A DNA stretch of 20,791 nucleotides, taken from positions 1 through 20,791 of the forward strand of contig JAHZHV010000254.1 in the NCBI GenBank assembly GCA_019420085.1, in the 5' to 3' direction. Shown here one piece after another: positions 15,901 through 20,791 of this stretch. Made by a program: the position numbers and the translations under genes. This stretch comes from Christensenella sp. GTDB lineage: Bacteria > Bacillota > Clostridia > Christensenellales > Maliibacteriaceae. Position 1 is the first letter of the stretch, and every line of letters starts with the position of its first letter. Below the pieces are notes generated by a model, which ran no database searches, was not told the origin of the DNA, and worked only from the letters and a program-made list of their open reading frames with translations.

Positions 15901-16963
15901 TGATTTGGATCAATTGCAGCAGACTGCACAGGACCTGGCGCAGATATTGCGCGGCGTGGAAGGAATCGATGAGGTTTCGGATGGTATTGCTGCGACAACG
16001 CCGGAATTGCGCATCAGCGTGGACAAAGATGCGGCTATGGCGTATGGCCTGACGGTTGCGCAGGTGTATCAGCAGATTGCATCTGCCGTAAAAAGCGAAG
16101 CAGTGGCTACGAGTATTGAGGGAACAGATGCACAGTTGGATGTTGTGGTATATGCTGCGGATGAACAGACACTGCATGTAGAGGATGTACGCGATTATAC
16201 CTTTACGGTAACGGGGCTTGACGGTGAAGAAAAACAGGTTGCACTGGATGAGATTGCGGAGATTACGCAGACGCAAAGCTTAGATGCGATTTCGCACAGT
16301 CAGCAGCGGCGTTATCTATCGGTCAGCGCTACACTTGCGGATGGGTACAATATTACGCATGTGACCAATGCTGCACGTCAGGCAGTGCAGCAAATGTCGC
16401 TTCCTTCCGGCGTATCGATTGTCTTTGCCGGAGAGAATGAAACGATCATGGAATCCATGGTTGAATTGGTGAAGATGCTTGGACTTGGCATCGTGATCAT
16501 TTATCTGATTATGGTTGCGCAATTCCAGTCGCTGCTTTCGCCTTTCATCGTCATGTTTACGATTCCGCTTGCCTTCACTGGCGGTTTGTTTGCACTGGCG
16601 CTTTGCGGAATGGAAATGAGTATTGTTGCAATGATTGGGTTTATCATGTTGGTAGGTATCATTGTGAACAATGGAATTGTGCTGGTGGATTACGCCAATC
16701 AGCTTTGCCTGGAGGGCAAGAGTGTCCATGATGCAATCGTTGAAGCTGGTGCAACGCGTTTGCGCCCTGTATTGATGACGGTATTGACCACCGTTTTAGG
16801 GTTATTGCCTCTGGCACTTGGAATTGGTTATGGCGCGGATCTGATGCAGCCGGTGGCAGTTGTGTGCATCGGTGGCCTTCTGTATGCTACATTGATGACA
16901 TTATTTGTTGTGCCGGTTCTGTATGAACTGTTCTTAAAACGTCGGCGTGTACCGGAAGAATAA
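12914..16963 (+). CDS. RND (HAE1-type) efflux transporter with a large coiled-coil insert
   Basis: 1349 residues against about 1020-1060 for ordinary AcrB/SwrC-type proteins. TM1 is at about 13-33. The first extracellular porter region (PYVIVLTTYPGASPETVEEQ) is normal up to residue 195. Residues about 200-519 are a Gln/Ala/Leu-rich coiled coil, after which the porter fold resumes at LTQILSRENLSMIL. TM2-6 begin near 666, with GMLVDNSIVIIENI (D729) as the proton-relay TM4; the second half repeats the layout and ends with TM10 GIIVNNGIVLVDY (N1252, N1253), which lacks the AcrB lysine. Family members export drugs, lipids or surfactants using proton motive force. No membrane-fusion-protein or outer-membrane gene is nearby. 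The ATG at 12914 has only a weak ribosome site. MarR follows after 15 bases. Confidence 0.93.
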   Translation: MVRDLVRFSVKKPMTVLVAVVLVIILGVVAFSGMTTDLLPNINLPYVIVLTTYPGASPETVEEQITRPLEQSMATLEGISSVSSTSAENYSLLMLEFAQSTNMDTVTGDIREKINLIDSTWDNMVGTPTILKINPDMLPVAVVAVDREGQNVTQLSTFVEDQLLPQLEGIEGVASVSAGGLVTQQIQIQLDQEKIDACNQRIRDAIDAQFAEGEQELSDGISKVQQGIDQANAAGASLPQAQAQLEQAHAQLSAAMTQAQAQLDEKQAALVQAQLELNEGMQALLLQRAQIEAALDPLAALLQTRQQLEQTKSQAQQYIDLYESYTALCASYETLIAQTLAVHPELTTQQQAEEFLEAAGDAQYLQLKAQMAACKTQLDALGGYEAGLYDAAQTAKQQADAGLVQVDAQIAALDMTPEQLEARVQQLQEGLAQLDVQLAELEKTQQELAAGQLSLEEAYAKLESTRSSQTLQLTVALAQTVSAQGDMTQMLMQLEGTRTQLEQAQTQLQDAKKAAYQKADLTQILSRENLSMILAAQNFSMPAGYVTDEAGTDYLLRIGDELDQEQLSQMVLVDMGMQDVAPIRLCDVAQVRTVDNAEEVYAKINGNDGIMLTFSKQSNYATTTSANHIRRQLAQLENDYEGLHFTTLMNQGDYIDIVVDSVLDNLWMGAVLAVLILLLFLRDLRPTVVTAFSIPISLTFAVTLMYFSGVTLNIISLAGLAVAVGMLVDNSIVIIENIYRMRALGMSAKDAAIKGAVQVAAAVTSSTLTTVCVFAPIVFVKGLTRQIFSDMALTIAYSLGASLLVSLTLVPTLSAWLLRKPIRQKRLRKQRRNGYVVVLERVLHAKGAVLLIALALLVCSVFAGFAKGFTYMPQMASTQIMVSVQMEDENALLQDTAQTCDTLSERICALDGVETVGATLSAGVASVIGLSAQADPSKATLYVLTDPNAGVYGLEDSIEALAQDLPCEVEAAGSSTMTNYTSAMGASGVVIDVYANDLDQLQQTAQDLAQILRGVEGIDEVSDGIAATTPELRISVDKDAAMAYGLTVAQVYQQIASAVKSEAVATSIEGTDAQLDVVVYAADEQTLHVEDVRDYTFTVTGLDGEEKQVALDEIAEITQTQSLDAISHSQQRRYLSVSATLADGYNITHVTNAARQAVQQMSLPSGVSIVFAGENETIMESMVELVKMLGLGIVIIYLIMVAQFQSLLSPFIVMFTIPLAFTGGLFALALCGMEMSIVAMIGFIMLVGIIVNNGIVLVDYANQLCLEGKSVHDAIVEAGATRLRPVLMTVLTTVLGLLPLALGIGYGADLMQPVAVVCIGGLLYATLMTLFVVPVLYELFLKRRRVPEE

Positions 16964-16978
16964 TTTGGAAAGGGATGA

Positions 16979-17458
16979 ATGAATACAATGTCTCAGGAAC
17001 ATCATCTTGGAACAATGCGCCTCTTTAAATTGCTGTTTCATTTTCGAAAACTGAGTGTTTCTGATGCCATGTGCGATCGGCTTAGTCCGGGAGAAATGGC
17101 AATGATGTGTGCATTGAATGCGTATGATGGACAGCTGAAAAAGGAAGTGCTGCCGATTTGTGAACTGAGTCAGAGACTCAACACAACACAGCCCGCGGTT
17201 ACGCAGCTGGTCAATCGATTGGAAGCAAAAGGTCTTGTCAGGCGCAAAGCCAGTCAGGCAGATCGAAGAACCGTATTGGTAGAGATGACTGCTTCTGGAA
17301 CGCGCACCTTTAAAAAAGAATATGAATCAGCCTTGGAATTGGCGGATGAGATTATTGCGCGTATGGGCGATGAAAAATCCGATGCGTTCTTTGCTTTGCT
17401 TGAAGATTTTATGGATTGCGCACGGGAGGTACTGATGCAGAGAAATCGTCACGTTTGA
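16979..17458 (+). CDS. MarR-family transcriptional regulator
   Basis: 159 residues. After an N-terminal dimerisation helix comes the winged helix-turn-helix: LPICELSQRLNTTQPAVTQL (about 58-77), the LEAKGLVRR turn and the wing with D95-R96-R97 in QADRRTVLVEMTASG, the DxR signature of the family. The C-terminal helix completes the dimer interface. AAAGGG four bases before the ATG at 16979 serves as ribosome site; ATG 16988 is an alternative. It lies 15 bases after the RND gene on the same strand, so it is cotranscribed with it and probably represses the unit in response to a transported compound; this is inference from the common MarR-pump arrangement. Confidence 0.92.
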   Translation: MNTMSQEHHLGTMRLFKLLFHFRKLSVSDAMCDRLSPGEMAMMCALNAYDGQLKKEVLPICELSQRLNTTQPAVTQLVNRLEAKGLVRRKASQADRRTVLVEMTASGTRTFKKEYESALELADEIIARMGDEKSDAFFALLEDFMDCAREVLMQRNRHV

Positions 17459-17471
17459 AAAACAAAAGAAT

Positions 17472-17506
17472 AAGACGGCGTATCCCTTTTGGGGATACGC
17501 CGTCTT
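17472..17506. terminator. Hairpin terminator between marR-like and mscL genes
   Basis: AAGACGGCGTATCCC (17472-17486) and GGGATACGCCGTCTT (17492-17506) are exact reverse complements with a five-base loop. On the plus strand the T tract is interrupted (CTATTTTC); on the minus strand it is followed by TTATTCTTTTG. It separates convergent units and can serve either. Confidence 0.8.
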
Positions 17507-17528
17507 CTATTTTCTGATAAGAAGTTTT

Positions 17529-18056
17529 TTACTTTTCCGTGTCATCGCTGGGCGCTAGTTCCAGCATACTGGTGCAATGCGGACAGCGCGTGGCATGATC
17601 ATCAATCACACTGATACAATACGGGCATTTACGCGGTTCTTTCTTCGGCTCGTCTTCTATTTTGGCAAGACGCTTGGCGCCCAATTCAATGGAATGAATG
17701 ACCTTTACCAGAAAGAATACGCATAGCGCGACCAGAAGGAAGTTGACAACGGCACCAAGGAAATTGCCAAGATTCAGGTAATTGTCGCCATTTAAGTGGA
17801 TTTTGCCAACGACGCCTGTCAGATCATCACCACCGAAAATACCGACGATGGGAAGAAAGATATCGTTGACGAGTGAATTGACGATGCTGGTAAAAGCGCT
17901 GCCGACAATCACACCAACGGCAAGATCAATGGCATTGCCTTTCAAGGCAAATGTTTTAAACTCTTTGATCGTAGATTTGATTTTTTTTGTTTTTATTGGT
18001 TTCAATTTGAGCCGTTTTATCCACTTGGGATTATTCTTTTCCTGCCTTTTGTCCAT
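17529..18056 (-). CDS. mscL: Large-conductance mechanosensitive channel MscL with zinc ribbon
   Basis: 175 residues against about 120-150 for most MscL. The core begins at IKEFKTFALKGNAIDLAVGV (from residue 30): the amphipathic N-terminal helix and pore-lining TM1 (ending VNDIFLPIVG), then a short extracellular loop and TM2 (NFLLVALCVFFLVKVIH). Before the core is a 29-residue extension with twelve Lys/Arg and no alternative start inside it. After TM2, C144-P-Y-C147 and C158-P-H-C161 form a zinc ribbon. MscL opens under membrane tension during osmotic downshock. AGGAGAGG lies 11 bases before the ATG at 18056; a TTG nine bases earlier is an alternative start. It lies 33 bases beyond the hydrogenase terminator; a separate promoter is not obvious. 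Confidence 0.92.
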   Translation of the reverse strand: MDKRQEKNNPKWIKRLKLKPIKTKKIKSTIKEFKTFALKGNAIDLAVGVIVGSAFTSIVNSLVNDIFLPIVGIFGGDDLTGVVGKIHLNGDNYLNLGNFLGAVVNFLLVALCVFFLVKVIHSIELGAKRLAKIEDEPKKEPRKCPYCISVIDDHATRCPHCTSMLELAPSDDTEK

Positions 18057-18088
18057 GAAATACAAATCCTCTCCTGGTTTGAAAAATG

Positions 18089-18122
18089 GCAGGGGAGTCG
18101 GTTTTACACACGACTCCCCTGC
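18089..18122 (-). terminator. Intrinsic terminator of the hydrogenase operon
   Basis: GCAGGGGAGTCG (18089-18100) and CGACTCCCCTGC (18111-18122) are exact reverse complements with a ten-base loop. On the minus strand the stem is followed by CATTTTTC, so it ends transcripts arriving from the hydrogenase genes before mscL. Confidence 0.85.
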
Positions 18123-18144
18123 AAATGTTTGACAAAGTTCTCAA

Positions 18145-19866
18145 TTAGATGTCGCCGCTGCGATCGACATAAGTGGTATGCAGCAATTCATGCGCCTTAT
18201 GACCGCCGATTTCGCCCATATAAGACTTATAGACGTCCAGAAGCTGCGTGTTTTCCTCGGAAGAGTGTGCAAGGGTTGTATCGTTTTCAAACAGCCCTTG
18301 TGCACGCTGCTGTACCGTGTTGCAGTGATGCTCGTGCAGAGGCTGACCGCCGCCGTTGACGCAGCCGCCGGGGCAGGCCATGACTTCGACAATATCGTAC
18401 TGTGCTGCGCCGGACTTGATGTCATCGAGCAGTTTGCGTGCATTTGCAAGACCGCTGACAACGGCGGCGCGCAGCTTAATGTTGCCAAGGCTTACCTCGC
18501 CCGTACGAATGCCGGCGTCGCCGCGCAGCATGGTAAAGTCGGGCTTTACGCCAAGCGTATTGGCGGCAAAGCGCAATGCCGCTTCCATGACACCGCCGGA
18601 CGCACCGAAGATAACGCCTGCGCCGGTGCCCTCGCCAAAGGGCGCGTCAAACTCGCTGGGTTCAAGCGCTGCAAAATTGATGCCTGCCTGCCGAATCATG
18701 CGGATCAGCTCCGTGGAGGTGATCACATAATCTACATCGGGAATATCCTCTACGCGGAATTCCGGACGCTGTGCTTCATACTTTTTCGCCGTGCAGGGCA
18801 TGACGGAGACGTTGACGATTTCGTCACGGTTCTTGTTCAGACGGGTCATCAGTACGTCTTTAATGGTGGATCCAAACATCTGCTGCGGAGATTTGCAGGT
18901 AGAAAGGTTCGGGATGAATTCCGGATAGAACTCTTCCACGAATTTCACCCATGCCGGGCAGCAGGAAGTAAACTGCGGCAGTGTACCGCCGTTTTTGACG
19001 CGATTGAGGAACTCTGTGCCTTCCTCCAAAATCGTCTCATCCGCTGCAAAGACGGTATCATAGACGTGGTCAAAACCCAGCATACGCAGTGCTGTGGCAA
19101 TTTTTCCGTTGAGCACTTCGCCGGGCTGGAAGCCAAATGCTTCGCCTACGGCAACACGTACCGCAGGTGCAATGGATACCGTGGTCAACTTGCTGGAATC
19201 TGCGATGGCATCCCAAACGGGATCGATCTGGAAGTTGGGCACCAGTGCGCCGACGGGGCAGACCTTCAGGCACTGGCCGCAGTTGACGCAGCGGCTATCG
19301 CCAAGGCCATGGCCAAAGCCGACGCTGATGACGGTATCGCTGCCGCGATAGGCAAAGTCCAGTGCGCTGACGCCCTGAATCTCACGGCAGACACGCACAC
19401 AGTTGCCGCATTTAATGCACTTGGAAGGATCGCGCACGATGGAAGGGGAACTTGCATCGATCTGCATCGGTTTGGAAATGTTGCGATAGCGAACCTTTTC
19501 TACGCCAAGCTCGTTGGCGACGCGACGCAGTTTGCAGTCATCGCCGCGGGAACAAGTTGTGCAGTCCATATTGTGGTTTGCCAGCATCAGCTCCACAGTG
19601 ATCTTGCGCAGCTTTCGAATCTGCGCCGTGTTGGTCGTGATGACCATACCGGGAACCGGCGGTGTGGAGCAGGCAGGCATCAGTCCCTTGCGGCCGTTTT
19701 GCTCGACCTCGACGATGCACATACGGCATGCACCGTATACAGAAAGCTCCGGCTGATAGCAGAAGGTGGGCAATTCAATGTTAACCTTGCGGATGACTTC
19801 CAGAAGATTTCGCTCGCCTTCCAGTGCGACTTCAATATGATCGACAAAAATGGTGTTGTTTTCCAT
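18145..19866 (-). CDS. [FeFe]-hydrogenase catalytic subunit, HndD/HydA type
   Basis: 573 residues, the size of NADP-reducing HndD. In order: an N-terminal [2Fe-2S] domain (C36, C47, C50, C66), the His-Cys3 [4Fe-4S] segment (H98, C102, C105, C111), two [4Fe-4S] ferredoxin clusters (CIKCGNCVRVC from 150; CVNCGQCLKVC from 193), then the H-cluster motifs TSCCPAW (300-306), MPCTAKK (356-362) and ACPGGCVNGGGQP (C498, C502) and a small C-terminal domain. It reversibly reduces protons to hydrogen in the cytoplasm. The start at 19866 has TGAGGG about eight bases upstream, inside the end of the NuoF-like gene. A GTG at 19881 overlaps that gene's stop as GTGA and would add five residues. The extra C-terminal [2Fe-2S] domain of Thermotoga HydA is absent. 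Confidence 0.96.
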   Translation of the reverse strand: MENNTIFVDHIEVALEGERNLLEVIRKVNIELPTFCYQPELSVYGACRMCIVEVEQNGRKGLMPACSTPPVPGMVITTNTAQIRKLRKITVELMLANHNMDCTTCSRGDDCKLRRVANELGVEKVRYRNISKPMQIDASSPSIVRDPSKCIKCGNCVRVCREIQGVSALDFAYRGSDTVISVGFGHGLGDSRCVNCGQCLKVCPVGALVPNFQIDPVWDAIADSSKLTTVSIAPAVRVAVGEAFGFQPGEVLNGKIATALRMLGFDHVYDTVFAADETILEEGTEFLNRVKNGGTLPQFTSCCPAWVKFVEEFYPEFIPNLSTCKSPQQMFGSTIKDVLMTRLNKNRDEIVNVSVMPCTAKKYEAQRPEFRVEDIPDVDYVITSTELIRMIRQAGINFAALEPSEFDAPFGEGTGAGVIFGASGGVMEAALRFAANTLGVKPDFTMLRGDAGIRTGEVSLGNIKLRAAVVSGLANARKLLDDIKSGAAQYDIVEVMACPGGCVNGGGQPLHEHHCNTVQQRAQGLFENDTTLAHSSEENTQLLDVYKSYMGEIGGHKAHELLHTTYVDRSGDI

Positions 19867-19877
19867 ATGCGGTTCCC

Positions 19878-20791
19878 TCACTTAATTTCAATGGCGCCGA
19901 ACTTGCAGGTCGTCTTGCAGGCGCCGCACTTGATGCACTTGGCAGGATCAATGGTAAAGCCCTGCGTACGATCGCCGCTGATGGCGTCGTTGGGGCAATT
20001 ACGCATGCACATCGAGCACCTCTTGCAAAGATCGGGGTTGATAACATAATTGGAGAGCGCGCGGCAGCGTCCTGCGGGGCAGCGCTTCTCATAGACATGC
20101 GCATTGTATTCATCGCGGAAGTAACGCAGCGTAGAAATGACGGGGTTGGGTGCTGTCTTTCCAAGACCACACAGCGCGCCGTCCTGCACAGCATAAGCCA
20201 ATTCCTCCAAAAGGGGAATGGTGTTTTCATCTGCCCGGCCATGAATGATATCGTCCAGAAGATCCAGCATCTGCTTGGTACCTTCACGGCACACGACGCA
20301 TTTACCGCAGGATTCGTTCTGTGTAAACTGCATAAAGAAGCGTGCAATCTGCACCATGCAGGTTTGTTCGTTCATGACGACCAGACCGCCGGAACCGATG
20401 ATCGCGCCGACCTGTGCGACGCCGGCATAGTCAAGCGGAAGGTCAATGTGATCGCGCGTCAGGCATCCGCCGGAAGGACCGCCAATCTGGACAGCCTTAA
20501 AGGCGGAAGGGCGAACGGTGCCGTCATCGTCCACAACGCCGCCGCCGATATCGTCGACGATCGTACGCAGCGTCGTGCCGAAGGGTACTTCGATCAGACC
20601 TGTATTGACAACGTTGCCGGTTAATGCAAACGTTTTGGTACCGCGTGCGTTTTCCGTGCCGAGCTGACTGTAGGCTTTGCCATCGCGCAGAACAACGGGC
20701 ACGGATGCCAGTGTTTCGACGTTATTGATGGTTGTAGAATGTCCGAACAGTCCGCGATTGGCCGGGAACGGGGGTTTGGGGTTGGGCATGC
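19878..20791 (-). CDS. NuoF-like hydrogenase flavoprotein subunit (HndC/HydB type), 5' truncated
   Basis: At least 304 codons; the N-terminal ferredoxin-like and FMN/NAD-binding part lies beyond the right edge. Visible from the edge: MPNPKPPFPANRGLF with STTINNVETL (end of the flavin domain), an SLBB-like region (TFALTGNVVNTGLIEV), the [4Fe-4S] motif ESCGKCVVCREGTKQ with CGLGKTAPNP, and two C-terminal [4Fe-4S] ferredoxin clusters (CKRCSMCMRNCP and CIKCGACKTTC). The C-terminal ferredoxins distinguish HndC/HydB from respiratory NuoF. The subunit carries NAD(P)H and FMN chemistry; with HydA-type partner it makes an electron-bifurcating or NAD(P)-coupled hydrogenase. Its TGA overlaps the possible GTG start of the hydrogenase gene, so the two are translationally linked. 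A NuoE-like subunit is expected just to the right. Confidence 0.94.
   Translation of the reverse strand, partial: MPNPKPPFPANRGLFGHSTTINNVETLASVPVVLRDGKAYSQLGTENARGTKTFALTGNVVNTGLIEVPFGTTLRTIVDDIGGGVVDDDGTVRPSAFKAVQIGGPSGGCLTRDHIDLPLDYAGVAQVGAIIGSGGLVVMNEQTCMVQIARFFMQFTQNESCGKCVVCREGTKQMLDLLDDIIHGRADENTIPLLEELAYAVQDGALCGLGKTAPNPVISTLRYFRDEYNAHVYEKRCPAGRCRALSNYVINPDLCKRCSMCMRNCPNDAISGDRTQGFTIDPAKCIKCGACKTTCKFGAIEIK

Noticed and set aside
17529..18065. TTG at 18065 as the MscL start
   Set aside because: It would have a suitable ribosome-site spacing, but the ATG nine bases downstream is a better start codon with an acceptable spacing. Both give nearly the same protein, so I kept the ATG and noted the alternative.
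18178..20049. A 623-codon open frame on the plus strand, antisense to the hydrogenase genes
   Set aside because: It is opposite two genes with complete, unmistakable iron-sulfur and H-cluster motifs. Its translation has no recognisable domain and it has no ribosome site. Codon bias on the true strand commonly leaves such antisense frames open.

Overview
The window reads as chromosomal DNA of an anaerobic, low-to-mid-GC Clostridia-type Firmicute. The evidence is the strong AGGAGG-like ribosome sites, DegV, a BmrU-type lipid kinase, a VanRS-like two-component pair, an MscL with a zinc ribbon, a Re-citrate-synthase-like enzyme and an HndCD-type [FeFe]-hydrogenase. Genus cannot be fixed from this sequence. 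I see no mobile element, CRISPR array, rRNA or tRNA. Every intergenic gap is shorter than 300 bases.

Layout, left to right: the 3' end of pepT (+) converges on a HAD phosphatase gene (-). A divergent gap with a symmetric operator-like repeat leads to a likely operon of a class I aminotransferase and a DRE-TIM acyltransferase of Re-citrate synthase type (+), which together look like a 2-oxoglutarate/glutamate/aspartate carbon-entry pair. Next come an S33-type alpha/beta hydrolase (-), an AANAT-like GNAT acetyltransferase (+), a DegV fatty-acid-binding protein (+), a diacylglycerol-kinase-family lipid kinase (+) and an overlapping response regulator/histidine kinase pair (+). These converge on a two-gene minus-strand operon of an ACT-domain protein followed by a PFL/UPF0210 (DUF711) protein. 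Divergent from it is a DhuI-like RpiB-family sugar isomerase (+).

The right half holds a 1349-residue RND exporter with a coiled-coil insert of about 320 residues, followed 15 bases later by a MarR repressor. Then, all on the minus strand, come MscL with a basic N-terminal extension and C-terminal zinc ribbon, a complete electron-bifurcating-type [FeFe]-hydrogenase catalytic subunit, and the 3' part of its NuoF-like flavoprotein partner, which runs off the right edge.

The most unusual item is the RND exporter. Its coiled coil sits where Gram-negative relatives begin the domain that docks with the outer-membrane channel, and no membrane-fusion-protein gene is nearby. Secondary points of interest are the operator-like repeats in front of the aminotransferase operon and between the ACT and DhuI-like genes, the modified MscL, and the orphan DhuI-like isomerase. 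Most of the remaining content is ordinary, well-separated housekeeping transcription units, many ending in textbook intrinsic terminators.
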